DNA of 64,000 nt from Anisus vortex (taxonomy: Eukaryota > Mollusca > Gastropoda > Planorbidae): positions 23,272,196 to 23,336,195 of the forward strand of contig OX421494.1 in NCBI GenBank assembly GCA_949126835.1, in the 5' to 3' direction. This document shows, piece after piece, positions 46,576 to 58,879 of this stretch. The notes beneath the pieces were generated by a model, which did no database searches, was not told the origin of the DNA, and was given only the letters and a program-made list of their open reading frames with translations. Positions within the stretch are counted from its first letter, which is position 1. Every line of letters begins with the position of its first letter. The position numbers and the translations under genes are program-made.

Positions 46576-48044
46576 CCCCTATCCAGTTTGTCGGCTAATT
46601 TATGTCCTTAAAGACCAAGTGAAGAGCTTTTTATCAAAATTGAGTTAACATTTGATTTTGATAGTAAATAGTGTATTCAGTATCTGAATGTTAAAAAAAA
46701 ACATGTATACAAAATATCAAAGATACATTTTAAGTAATTAGTTCAATATTTGCACTTAAATGTGTGTGTTTTTCGGATGATTACTCCAAATCTCGTAGCC
46801 ATTTGAGATGTTTTTATTTCCGGCAATATAGGAAAGTGACGTAACATAAAGGATTCCGACTAGGAAAAATGAATATTGTCACGTGTTTTGAATCTATTGC
46901 CACATGTTTTGAATCTTTTCCCGGTTCTTATTTTTAACAAAATGGTTAAATATAGATTTATAGCGTCTATTTTTATTTATTTATTTCCCTTGTGATATGT
47001 CACTGCCGTATGAGGCTATTCCAAATCTCGTTCCTTTGAGAAAAACCTCTTCACTTGGTCTTTAAATAGAAACTAACTCCGAAAATTTTTTGCGAAATTT
47101 CTATTAAAGAAAAATTTAAAAATACACTAATGCACCAATTTAAATGAACAGATTTTTTTTCTCGTTCACCCCCTCCCCCCCCTCAACCAAATCAGCTTCT
47201 CCCCGCCATCCCCATCACATACAAGAAAATGTCCAGCTCAATCCTAAAAAACAAAAAAAAAAAAAATTCAACTTGTTGAGTCTAACGCACAAAACATAAT
47301 TGAACAGGTTCGACCAGGTGAGCACAACGTGGGGATCTCGTACGCCTCACAAAGAAAGAAAAGGGGGAGGGGTCACTGTTGGAGATGTAGCGAATTCCTT
47401 GATTCTTTGTGAAACACTGATTGATTTAAACAAAAAATTACAGTATAAATCAAATTTTTTTTAAAATATCAAACTGCTCATTGTAAATCATCTCCTTGAC
47501 TTGTGATTAAAGGGGACAGCACCCTCAACAATTCATTACAACCATAAAACGTGTGAAAACCACTTCAGTCAACTTACTCTCTATCGAGGCTTTGTACTAA
47601 AACATAAAAAAAAAATTCCCACTCATAAATCAATAAATTATAAACAATCCAATACAATAAATCATAAAAACAAGTAAGCTGTTAGTGTATTGTTGTATCA
47701 CTTGTTTGTTTACAATTATTCATCTTCAGGCTAGTGAGTAAAAAACTGAATGAATGGAGTCGGCGATAGGTAACAATCAGGTGAGTTAGAAAGAAAGTTT
47801 TGGCATTTTCCCCAATCCTATACAGCTCCAGTTACCTAGGTAACATTTTCTGATCAACATTTGCCAAGTCTCTGACACTTGAACCGGAAGTTATTTAGTC
47901 GGTGATCAGACGCGGAGCATTTCCCGCCGTAACAATAGTCTAAGAGGAGCCCCCCGGGGTGGGGGGGGGGATGCTAATAATGTTTCTTAACATTTATATT
48001 TCGATAGTGTTCTGCGTTTGTAACAACATGTTCTGAAATAAACT
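46576..48044. other. Stretch with nothing recognised
   Basis: Only poly-A and poly-G/C runs (for example near 47948) stand out. Confidence 0.5.
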
Positions 48045-48535
48045 TCTTGGGTGTTTACTTATGGTAAAACATGTTGATAAGTAAACTTTTTGGGTGTTTA
48101 CTTATGGAAAACATGTTGATAAGTAAACTTTTTGGGTGTTTACTTGTGGTATAACATGTTGATAAGTTAACTTTTTGGTTGTTTACTTATGGAAAACATG
48201 TTGATAAGTAAACTTTTTGGGTGTTTACTTATGGTAAAACATGTTGATAAGTAAACTTTTTGGGTGTTTACTTATGGTAAAACATGTTGATAAGTAAACT
48301 ATTTGGGTGTTTACTTATGGTAAAACATGTTGATAAGTAAACTTTTTGGGTGTTTACTTATGGTAAAACATGTTGATAAGTAAACTTTTTGGGTGTTTAC
48401 TTATGGTAAAACATGTTGATAAGTTAACTTTTTGGGTGTTTACTTATGGAAAACATGTTGATAAGTAAACTTTTTGGGTGTTTACTTATGGTAAAAAATG
48501 GTGAAAAGTAAAGTGTTGGGTGTTTACTTATGTTG
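48045..48535. repeat. 43-bp hairpin-forming minisatellite, about 11 copies
   Basis: Each unit contains TAAGTAAAC, a nine-base T/G spacer, then GTTTACTTA, a perfect 9-bp inverted repeat. Copies vary between 41 and 43 bp, with changes mainly between the hairpins. Confidence 0.95.
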
Positions 48536-48540
48536 AAAAA

Positions 48541-48720
48541 TCTTTTCTTTATCTTATACATTACAAACGCTCCTTCTATTAAGAAGATTATTGCGTTCTA
48601 CGCACATTCGTGGTTCGATTCTAGTACTGCATTTCTATTAGTGTTTTGAATGATGTTAAGTTACTGGTTTTCCTGGTTTGTTCAGGCAACCCATGCCAGG
48701 ATGACAACCCAACATGTTGA
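48541..48720 (-). repeat. LINE 3' tail fragment (family T)
   Basis: It carries AAACGCTCCTTCTAT, GAAGATTATTGCGTTCTACG and CCTGGTTTGTTCAGGCAACC, collinear with the tail at 8480-8680. The coding part is almost absent. Confidence 0.75.
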
Positions 48721-50019
48721 TATGTCATAGTTTATCTTATGCTAGGGCGGTTTAAATCAAGAATTATTTTCTCTTTAGGATTTACAAATTACTGGATGTT
48801 GTAAAGAAAATGGAGTAGTTTTTTTTCTGATTTGCTTCAAGGCGCAAAAGAACAACAATACTAATACAATACGGAATTTGCGTAATTTTTAGAAGAATCA
48901 TTTTTTTTTCTCTAGTGTATTTTATTTATAACCCAATAGTCTATAAATAGGTTTGATAAATAAACAGATGACTTCTCTGGCCAGTTTACAAGTGTTTGTG
49001 TCAGGTCTGCTTGTGTGTGTGTGTGTGTTTATATCGCCTTTTATCGCCTGACTTCGATTATATATTATTATTAATATATATATCCTCTTATAACAGTGTT
49101 ATGAAACATTTATTACTTCCTATTCAAGAGGCGGATGTAATTTATGGGAAAGGAAACAATAACACAACATTGCCACTGTAGAAGCATTCAGCGGTTAACG
49201 TTTTGTTTATTTTTGAACAGATTTGATCAGAAGTCCAACTTCTGAAGAACGGTCAAGCCGAAATGACCAATTATTCCTTAACAACATGAAAACCTTATAG
49301 CTTTTAAACTGAAAGATTGCGCAATGAAGTTTGATACTCGAGAAAAGAAACTAGACCAGTAAATGCAATAACAAACAGAAGCAAATAAATTCATAGTAAG
49401 AAGAAAATAAAAAAGGGATGTAATGTTCCTATTGATCAGGAAACAGAACCAATATAACCGGCCACTGTTGCATTTTCTCTTGATTGGCTCAGCAAATAAT
49501 GAAATGCATTGTGGGGAATGGGCGGGGGGCGGGGGGACCAGCGGCAGATAACTCTATTTGATCAATGCAGCAGTCGTATCAAATCAAAATCGTAAATCAA
49601 ATACAAATATTTCCCAATCGTGGCCCACTGTTCCCTTGAACTGGACATTTACCGTTTTAAGTCCCCAACCCTCCCGCCCCTCCCCCCGTTGTTTATTTTT
49701 ACTGCAAACCTCTTTACAAAATAAATATAAAAAAACTTTATTGTGCAGCAAACAAAGGTCTAAACGTATTTTTTATGCAATAACACTTGATTGGTGAGTT
49801 CGTGTGGAAACAGGGTGAACATAACAAGTTGTAAAAGTCTTTCAAATCCTACAGCGGATTAATAGACTGTATATTTAGTTTAAACATACCTACTGTTTGT
49901 TAATGTCGCAATGCAAGTTTATTAATATGTGTTGATGCTTTTGTTGAAAACTTTTCTAATTCAATCATATTGATTTTACAAAATACAACAAAAATAAAAG
50001 TGAAAAACAACAACAGAGA
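48721..50019. other. Stretch with nothing recognised
   Basis: Short GT and poly-G runs only. Confidence 0.5.
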
Positions 50020-50275
50020 CATACAGCAACAAAAGATCAGCACCAACTGTAATTTGAATATAACGTAACAAATAAACCTGCAACATACAGCAACAAAACA
50101 TCAGCACCAACTGTAGTTTGAATATAACGTAACAAATAAACCGGCGACATACAGCAACAAAACATCAGCACCAACTGTACTTTGAATATAACGTAACAAA
50201 TAAACCTGCAACATACAGCAACAAAACATCAGCACCAACTGTAGTTTGAATATAACGTAACAAATAAACCGGCGA
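50020..50275. repeat. 64-bp tandem repeat, four copies
   Basis: Units begin CATACAGCAACAAAA and repeat every 64 bp. The 3' ends alternate between CCTGCAA and CCGGCGA, so copies 1 and 3 resemble each other, as do 2 and 4. Confidence 0.95.
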
Positions 50276-51257
50276 ATTAATTATAACTTTTTATTAGTTC
50301 TTCACGTATCACTAATTTCAGCACGACGTTTAGTATACGATTTGACAAATCTAAATGTTTGCACGTTATATGAGAAGTAGGCCTATGTTGACAATTTTAA
50401 TTGATAGGATGTATTAACTAAGTTAATGATCAACAGAAACTTAAAGATAATTGCGTAGGATAGACTGAATAATGCAACAAGTAACAAAATAAAAAGTTAA
50501 CAAACAGGACGACAGTAGATGAAGTGGATTTTAAATAAACTATTAGCGATTGTGACACAATTAATTGATTGATGGTGTGTGTCCGTGTCTCTACTGTCTA
50601 TGCGTGTACGTGTCTGTGTCTATTTGCGTCTGTGTCTAAATGTGTCTGATTGTGTAGTGAAACTGTAGATTGTGCAATACTTGTTTAGTTATTTGATATA
50701 TAGTCTTGAATAATTAATTAAAGGACGTTTGGATTTATTTATTCGTTGTGAAGGAGGAGGCCTGGGGCAGGAGCACAAAGCGACAACCAATCATATTGAC
50801 CCACGCATTGAAATCCTGAAAGAACGCAATTTAATCATTTTGTATCATGTTTGTGTTTCTATGAACAAATCGAGGCCTCCACGAAAATTGTTTACAACAT
50901 TATATCTACCAATTCACTGCCCAATATAACGTCACCATTAGAGGATATTAACTTTAAATCAGTATGGATTGACTTAATTATATTCATTTATGTGACTTAT
51001 TGTCCCAAACATTGATTTTTCACATTTTTTTTACCAGGAGGCTAGTCTCGGACAGGATCTTGATGTGCACTCCTCTTGATTCTCCCTTTTATATTCGTCC
51101 GTTTTTTCTAAATATTACATTCAAAATCGGTGTAGAAATCTAAAGCGCTAAAACAAAACGGCTACAAATCTACAAGTCTATTGATTATTACTGTTTATAA
51201 TAAACTCTAAAAAATGGAAGCTTATGGAGTTAACATATTATATATATGGTTGTCTTG
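50276..51257. other. Stretch with nothing recognised
   Basis: AT-rich with short frames only. Confidence 0.5.
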
Positions 51258-51265
51258 CTCTAGAG

Positions 51266-51461
51266 CTGGAATGTGCAACAGGTGGTCCGCGGGCAACTAT
51301 ACGGCCCGCCAAACACTTTACTGTGGTCAGCGCAGAGCTTCTAGCGGCAGAGTTATTAATTTATTGTACTAAAAAGTTTAAAAGTTTTCAGAATGTTTGG
51401 CCCATCTAATGGTATCATATTCCTTACACGGCCCAGTGACAATAGATGTTGCACAGCCGTG
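51266..51461. mobile_element. hAT MITE, 196 bp
   Basis: Flanked by exact 8-bp duplications CTCTAGAG at 51258-51265 and 51462-51469, with TA at the centre. The ends CTGGAATGTGCAACA and TGTTGCACAGCCGTG are imperfect inverted repeats. Internal CGGCCCGCC and CGGCCCAG words resemble the element at 62659-62851, so both belong to one subfamily. Confidence 0.85.
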
Positions 51462-51469
51462 CTCTAGAG

Positions 51470-52188
51470 CGTTACATCGTTATTCCAGATGTCTAACAAT
51501 CAAATCTTAATCAACGAAGTAGTTTTTAATTATTTTATTTCTTCAATAATGACTGAAGACTGTCTATGAATCCCACCCCTGCTCTAATTGGGGGGACCTA
51601 GCATCTCTTGGGGTGAAACATCTGGCCACACAATCCTCTTGCGTGAAGGCCTCAGACCCCTCAACATGAAACAAATTGTTGTAGATGAGGAGTTGTATGT
51701 GTTACTATATTTCGTACTGTACTTAGTCAATACAAATAAATATTGTACTGACCAGACGCTAGAGAGAAACGTTTCATCTCTGTTACCTTGAATGTCAGAA
51801 ACTACAGGCCTACAATATGAAGACAACATCTTCCCATAAACATGGCACATCAAACCTATCTTTTCTTTTAAAAAAAACTTCATTAACATGTAAAATCTAA
51901 AAAAGAGGAAAAAGAAAAACAAACCCCGAAAAATTTCATACAACAACAAAAAACAAAACCTGGCCCCCCCCGCAAAGATGCGCTTTAAAAGACGCCCGCC
52001 CCTCCAACCTTTTCCCCTCACCACCGCCGCATTTCCATTCTCTCGTGCCAATCTGGTCATCATCTAAGGATAAAGCTGAGTGTGTGCGTGTGTGAGTGTG
52101 TGTGGTGTAGGTGGAATGGGGGGGGGGTTGGTGGAAGGAGGGGGAGTTTGAATTTCCGGTGGATGCCATGAGCGTAAGTTCAAAACAA
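51470..52188. other. Stretch with nothing recognised
   Basis: A C run near 51965 and G run near 52117 occur; frames on both strands lack motifs. Confidence 0.45.
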
Positions 52189-52221
52189 ATGGCAGCCATA
52201 AAAAGGCCACGTGTTCTTCAG
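52189..52221 (+). CDS. Candidate first coding exon, unidentified gene
   Basis: ATG in the context ACAAATGG opens 11 codons (MAAIKRPRVLQ), ending at CAG followed by GTAAGG, a strong splice donor, in phase 0. The basic start KRPR resembles a nuclear protein N-terminus, but this is only suggestive. A second donor-like GTAAGT lies upstream at 52174. No downstream exon was identified. Chance is a real alternative at this length. Confidence 0.3.
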
Positions 52222-52974
52222 GTAAGGGAGTGAACTCAGATTTACTAAATCTCCAACTTTACAAAATGAAGGTGTGTGTATGTGTGTGTGTGTGTTTTCT
52301 TCTTGCTTTAAACTTTTAAATTGAGATCAGGTTTATATGTACCTCGTTTCAATTTGTCTTTCTTTTTTCTTCGTATAGAACTTACTAAATGTAAGGGTTA
52401 ATTTGACTTCACTAAGGGGGCGATAGAAAACTGTGCTATAAGAATGAAAGGGGTGTTTAAACACACATCCAGCCACCCATCCAAATATCCATGTATTTTA
52501 TTCATCTACCTATCCATCCATATATTCTTCTATTCATCCATCGCTCCCTACATTTATCCATCCATCCGTCAATGAATATATGTATCCATTTACCTACCTA
52601 CCTATATACATACCTAGCTACCAACCTAGCTACCTACATATATATATATATATCTGTATATAAAATATATCAACCCATCTCTCAAACCTATAAATCTATC
52701 TTATCGATCTAAAACCAAAAAATATCATGCTACACAGTAAATAGAAAATTAATCCACGTCACAATCCACAGCTACATTTAGTAAAACAAATACATGTTAC
52801 ACTCTGTCATTGTCACTGGGATAAACTCAAATGACTTACTAAACAATGAAGAGACATAACGTCGGCAAGAAAGTCAAAATATTTTTCCAGAATCTAAGTC
52901 CAGTGCATATATTTACATCCCGCCCCCCCCCCAATTCCCTATTTTATATTGGTCAAACACACGTATATACACAA
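52222..52974. other. Stretch with a degenerate ATCC/CTAC tract
   Basis: Tetranucleotide-like ATCCATCC and CTACCTAC words fill about 52470-52700. If the preceding exon is real this would be intronic. Confidence 0.5.
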
Positions 52975-53145
52975 ACACACACACAACCATAAATACAAAC
53001 ATACACACGGTTACACACGTACACAAAACACACACACAACCATAAATACAAACATACACACGGTTACACACGTACACAAAACACACACACAACCATAAAT
53101 ACAAACATACACACGGTTACACACGTACACAAAACACACACAAAG
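52975..53145. repeat. 53-bp CA-rich tandem repeat, three copies
   Basis: The word CATAAATACAAACATACACA starts at 52988, 53041 and 53094, giving an exact 53-bp period. Confidence 0.95.
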
Positions 53146-54055
53146 ATTGATTTATTGCTGTTCGGAAACGTACAACCATTTTCTCTACCTCCAAATGTTG
53201 TTTTAAATCTGCGAATAAGTTAATAAAACATAGGCCATTATTATATGTTCGTCTTAAGTATACAGAAATAAACACAGACATTATAAAAAGCATGAACAAA
53301 AAGTAAAAAAAAAAAATAACAACCATCGAAGCGGTGAATTTATGAATATGTCATTCTGGCGATAAAAGAAATGATTAACCTTGTGATTTTATTAGGTAAT
53401 AAACAGCCTGTTTATTGAATGTAATTATGTAATTCTCCATCCTCCGCTAGCAGTAGCTTTAGCATTTCTTACAACATTACGGGAGTTCTTGTTTTTTTTC
53501 TTTTTTATTTAAAGTATTTTTCCATCTTCCAATATTTTTTTTAAACGAATGCTTTCCTGGCAAGTTAAAATAGTGTCAGGACTGATATTTTTGGCATAAA
53601 TCTCGGGAGAAAACCTGGACAATTCATCACGCCTTTCTTCCCGCTCTACAAAATACTTCATCCGTAAATTCGTTAAACAAAAAAAAAAGAAAAAAAAAGA
53701 ACGAAGTAAAAAAGAGGGATCGGAATAAAGTATGTAATGTATTAAAATGTCATCTGATGCGCGGGAGCTGACATTGTTTGAATAGATGCAGAGTGCAGAC
53801 GACGCTTGGGTTACTAGAGTGTTCGAAGACGGCAGGTACGGGTTGTTTAAGGTGTGGGGGAGGGGGATGCTGGAATGGATGGTTTAAGGATGTTCTTAAC
53901 TTCCCTTATGTCACGTATATCAGTACCTTGCCGCAGCTAACGAAATACAATTTACTCATACAATTGTTAATTCTGTTTTCTCCACTTAGATTTGGTACAT
54001 TAAAATACTTATAAAAACACCAGAGATAGTAAAAAAAACACGTTTTAAACGAATA
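53146..54055. other. Stretch with nothing recognised
   Basis: AT-rich with poly-A/T runs. Confidence 0.5.
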
Positions 54056-54059
54056 TTAA

Positions 54060-54132
54060 CCCTTCCCGTACCGACCTACTTCTATCTTTGCCGCCTTCAG
54101 TTCCGCTATATACGCGCATGGGACTGTAAGGG
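54060..54132 (-). mobile_element. 73-bp piggyBac-like micro-MITE, copy 2
   Basis: Bounded by TTAA at 54056-54059 and 54133-54136. On the minus strand it matches the copy at 16375-16447 over its full length with few differences, including the shared core GCGTATATAGCGGAACTGAA. Confidence 0.75.
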
Positions 54133-54136
54133 TTAA

Positions 54137-54664
54137 ATAGATTTTCTTATTCAAAACCAATCCCCCCCCAAAAAAAAAAATCTGATCTATATTCAGTGCT
54201 AGATTTATCATTAGGCAGAATAAACTAAAGACATCATGGGTAGATGGCAACACAGGAACTTACTATTGTCCTTGGCTCATATTGGCTCATATTGTGCAAT
54301 ACTGCTAAAGCTTTGGGAATGATATTGTCTGTAAGGTTCTGACTTTGATATAAATCTTCAAAGAAAATATTTCTTTATTTTTATTCTCGTAATTTACAGA
54401 AAAGGAAAAAATATATTTAATGGTAATGGGTCACCATAATCTTTTTAAAGTTTTTTAAGGCCATTATTGCTGTTAATTTTACTGTGTATATTTTGAAATA
54501 TTCCTTCGTATTAACGCTTTTGGAGAACAAAGAATCTTAATTATGTCCCCATAATAGATTTATGGTAATTATAACATGGTTGTGTTTAACATTTTATTGC
54601 GTCCTACGCTTATCCGTACAATTATAAAACATAAATGGCAAAGGATATGTAATTTAAAATAAAA
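54137..54664. other. Stretch with a family T tail scrap
   Basis: TTGCGTCCTACGCTTATCCG at about 54598-54617 is a minus-strand scrap of the family T LINE tail. The rest is unremarkable. Confidence 0.55.
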
Positions 54665-55445
54665 CTACCCAGCCATACATGTAGCTAGTTATGAAAAGAG
54701 ATTATCCAGCCATACATGTAGCTAGTTATGAAAAGAGATTATCCAGCCATACATGTAGCTAGTTATGAAAAGAGATTATCCAGCCATACATGTAGCTAGT
54801 TATGAAAAGAGATTATCCAGCCATACATGTAGCTAGTTATGAAAAGAGATTATCCAGCCATACATGTAGCTAGTTATGAAAAGAGATTATCCAGCCATAC
54901 ATGTAGCTAGTTATGAAAAGAGATTATCCAGCCATACATGTAGCTAGTTATGAAAAGAGATTATCCAGCCATACATGTAGCTAGTTATGAAAAGAGATTA
55001 TCCAGCCATACATGTAGCTAGTTATGAAAAGAGATTATCCAGCCATACATGTAGCTAGTTATGAAAAGAGATTATCCAGCCATACATGTAGCTAGTTATG
55101 AAAAGAGATTACACAGCCATACATGTAGCTAGTTATGAAAAGAGATTACCCAGCCATACATGTAGCTAGTTATGAAAAGAGATTATCCAGCCATACATGT
55201 AGCTAGTTATGAAAAGAGATTATCCAGCCATACATGTAGCTAGTTATGAAAAGAGATTATCCAGCCATACATGTAGCTAGTTATGAAAAGAGATTATCCA
55301 GCCATACATGTAGCTAGTTATGAAAAGAGATTATCCAGCCATACATGTAGCTAGTTATGAAAAGAGATTATCCAGCCATACATGTAGCTAGTTATGAAAA
55401 GAAATTATCCAGCCATACATGTAACTAGTTATGAAAGAGACTACC
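54665..55445. repeat. 37-bp minisatellite, about 21 copies
   Basis: Units beginning TATCCAGCCATACATGTAGC recur every 37 bp and are almost identical, except two adjacent copies near 55111-55150 (ACACAG, ACCCAG) and the final copies. Confidence 0.97.
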
Positions 55446-56672
55446 TAGCCATAAGTCTTTCAGAAACGTCACCACGCCCGTCTTCTTAATGAGACCATCA
55501 CTGATTCAACATGAGAGTATCCTTAATGTGTCCATCATTGGCCCAATAATCTCAGACCTGATTCCACCAGCAGCCGTGGTGCCAGACAGGACTGACCACA
55601 AGTAAGCCAAGTTCGCGTGGAACTGGTCTTGTTATAGGTCACGGCCATGTCAACAAGGGGCTAGCACACTTGGGGAGGGGGGGGAAGCTTTCCAATGCAG
55701 CCATAGCTACATCGAAGCTAGTCTTCGCCAGACTTGTAAGTTGAGACAAACGTAGCCAAATGTAACGGTAGCTTGAACCAGACAATTACTTGGATACAGA
55801 CACAAACGTCTTAATATAATACCAGCAGGGCAATTTTACTTCGAAACAATAGTTCTCGGTATTAGTTTTAGTACAACATTTTATTAAAATACATTATTTC
55901 ATAGGCAGACAGAAGGAGGGACAAGGGTTAGACAATCGAATTATTTATTTTATTGCAATACTATGACAGCTTTTATTTGAACATAATATAAATAGACCAG
56001 CGGGACAAATCGTAAAACTAGGTCTGTACATGCTAGTTATGTATGTGCTTTCAGTTGACTTAATACACAATACAAGTTCCTAGTATAATGTAGCATACGT
56101 TTATATACATTAGATGATTGCATTTGTAAGTATATAAGATGTGTATAGTGTGTGAAATAATCATTTGACAATAGTCTAAAGTATTTCTAATGTCAAAATG
56201 AAACCGGAAATACCAGTGATTTTATAATTTAAAATGTCTGATAATATATTTATAGCTAAGATCTATCATAATTCCATTTATTGTATTGCATTATATAGAA
56301 TTAATTTTGTAATCATAAAACTCTCAAAGACCAACTGTTAGACTAATATCTTATATAATGCTAGTCTATATATAGATACTTATTTGAAAACATCTGTATT
56401 TTCGGAACAATTTGAAAACAAGGTATCACATTCTGCGCGATATACTTTTCCATGGCTTCCCCGCTATTAATGGAAATTAGGTGAGAATAACAAGCGCACG
56501 ACCTCTGTATCAACTCATTATTCTTGTCACTTCTATTAAACTTTTGTTTAGCATCAACCCCTCTGTTGTATCCCAGCCTGTAACCGTTGAAGTGCTTCCA
56601 GTTCTGCCTTTGATTATTTCACACACACACTATACACAAAAGTAAAGAAAGGTTACAGAATTGCCTCCTTAC
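55446..56672. other. Stretch downstream of the minus-strand exon
   Basis: No further exon with convincing splice sites was found. A G run occurs near 55675. Confidence 0.4.
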
Positions 56673-56749
56673 CTGTGACTTGTTGATCCAATTTAATGCT
56701 TGAGATAATCCCTTGCCCAAATCGTGATCTCCTAAATCAAAGAAAATAC
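56673..56749 (-). CDS. Internal coding exon of an unidentified host gene
   Basis: Read on the minus strand, a strong acceptor (CTCTCTTTTGTTTCCAG) ends just before 56749 and a strong donor (CAG then GTAAGGAGG) begins after 56673. The 77-bp exon is open in only one frame: after two bases completing a split codon it reads IFFDLGDHDLGKGLSQ and ends NWINKSQ, closing in phase 0. The length, both splice sites and mixed acidic/hydrophobic composition look like a real protein exon. I do not recognise the protein. Neighbouring exons could not be located, so the gene probably has long introns filled with the surrounding repeats. Confidence 0.6.
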
Positions 56750-58477
56750 CTGGAAACAAAAGAGAGAATTTGGAGTTCTAAAAATAGTCTTTCCTTTAGT
56801 TAAAATTATTAGCCCTTTCAGAATTATTTAAAACATTATAAAAGTATTCAAAAAGTAATAATTAGAAAGGTTTAAGATGAAAATATTTCAACTCATTCAA
56901 GTGTTCCAACATTTCCTACGGGATTGTGTGATAAAAACATTTTCCGTGAAGAAAATAAAAAGATGTCGACACATCAGGATTTGTAATTTAAGTTTTAAAT
57001 TTCTATTACTTTCAACTTTTATTTTTAGTTCGTCTACACTCTAGACTCAAAATTTTTTATTTGTTGTTTTTTTTCTTTTGTTGGAGTGGGGGGAGGGACT
57101 TTCTGAACAATGTCAGTGTTTCGGCGTTGCTATTTTGGTATTCGTCTAAGATAACAAATACATTCCATTTAATTGGTTTGAAATGAGTTAAGAAGAAAAT
57201 AGATTGTATGTTTTTATTTCCTGGTCCTAGCAGCGGCGCGTTATTTACGTTTCAGACAGACAAACAAGTGATGAACTTGGACTGTTTGTTGTTTAATGTT
57301 CTCTGCGGGAGCGTTTTAACGAGCGAGTGTAAATATTCTTTTTGTTGGATTATGTTTAATGTTCTATATTATGCTGACTACAGTCTACAGTGTGTAACCT
57401 GGACATCCTTGGATGCTAGAGAATATTAACATAACCTTGAAAACGTTTTTAAAAGTTTATCTTTTTTTTCTCGATTGGCATTCAGGCTTGGAATGTGTCG
57501 CACGAACTAGTCAATAAAGAAACAGCATAAAATCATTTTAATTAAACAACTACTATCATTTTAACTTGTAATAATTGTAAAGAGAGAGAGAGAGCGTGCA
57601 ATGATAGTCTATATAGAAGGAGCGTCTGTAATAAGTCAGGATAGGTAGGATTATAACAATAGCAAATTGGACTAGTGCAGTAGTCCAGATGCCAGAATCA
57701 GAATCAACTATCCCCCTTAGATAGTTTGAGTTTTGAAAGGGGGAATTGGTTTGGGGGAGGGGGTTAAAAGGATAGCTCCTAGGTTCGAAATCCCAGTTGG
57801 GAGGTTCAATTTATTTTGCAATCAGCGGAATGGATGCTAAGAAGAACACTAAATAGAACACATTATTGTAAGCTTTAAAACATGCGTAGTTATATATAAT
57901 AGCTCAAACATGAATATACCAAAATATTTTTTTTTTTCCAAGTTCTAATAAAAGAATATTGCGAATCTCCTTTCGAGCCATGTAGAAGTGCATTTCATAT
58001 AGACGAGCAGATATAAATGTATTTTCTTAAGATAAAATATATAACTTAGAAGATCATCGGCCTGTGTTTAACTTCTTACAATGCACAAATTGTTTACAAA
58101 ACTATAACAGTTTAATATAAGTCTGCTCTAATGATAGTCCTTGATAAATGAGATAGCTTCAATTCAGACATTTGGGGTGGTATACGTTATTTCACTGTTG
58201 TCATCAATTAACTTTTCGAGCCTGTTCATGTGTCTAAACACTTTTCTCATCCTTATCGTTGGGCGTTGTCTCTCTTTAAAAAAAAAGCAAACAAACATAC
58301 AATAAAAAAATAGGGGGCCTGCAAATGCTTGATTGTACCTGTTGTTGGACTTTCTGACTTCTTTCGACCTGAACTATGCATTCATATCTTTTTCTAACAT
58401 TCATTCTCCCTCCCTCCCCCACCTTTTCTATGTTGTTTCAAGTGTTTACAAGGTGAGCAGATTTACCTTCTGTATTA
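56750..58477. other. Probable intron or intergenic DNA
   Basis: Only a short family T scrap (GAAGGAGCGTCTGTAATAAG near 57617-57636) and a short GA run near 57581 stand out. Confidence 0.45.
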
Positions 58478-58485
58478 CCTTAGAG

Positions 58486-58830
58486 CAGTGGTCGGCAACC
58501 CATGGCTCGCGAGCCATATGTGGCTCTTTTGATGGCTGCATCTGGCTCGCGGACAAATGTTCGATTATTTAAAAATTATTTTTTTTACTTTTTGATCTAC
58601 ATATTTATTTTTATCAATATTTCATTCTACAAATGAGCTAAAGTCTACTGCAGCTCAGCATCAGAAGAATTCAGAGACATATTTATTGTACTTTTAGTGT
58701 TGAAATTACACAAAATGCTCACATTTACTTGAATTTTTAGTTTTAAACATAATATATGGCTCTCACAGAACTACTTTTCAAAATATGTGGTGTGCATGGC
58801 TCTCTCAGAAAAAAAGGTTCCCGACCCCTA
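58486..58830. mobile_element. Buster-type hAT MITE, 345 bp
   Basis: Exact 8-bp duplications CCTTAGAG at 58478-58485 and 58831-58838 flank it, with central TA. The left end is CAGTGGTCGGCAACCC and the right end GGTTCCCGACCCCTA. It is homologous to 15277-15625 in opposite orientation. Confidence 0.9.
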
Positions 58831-58879
58831 CCTTAGAGTATATACGATAGAGCTAGAAAACGATAGACCATGCACACTC

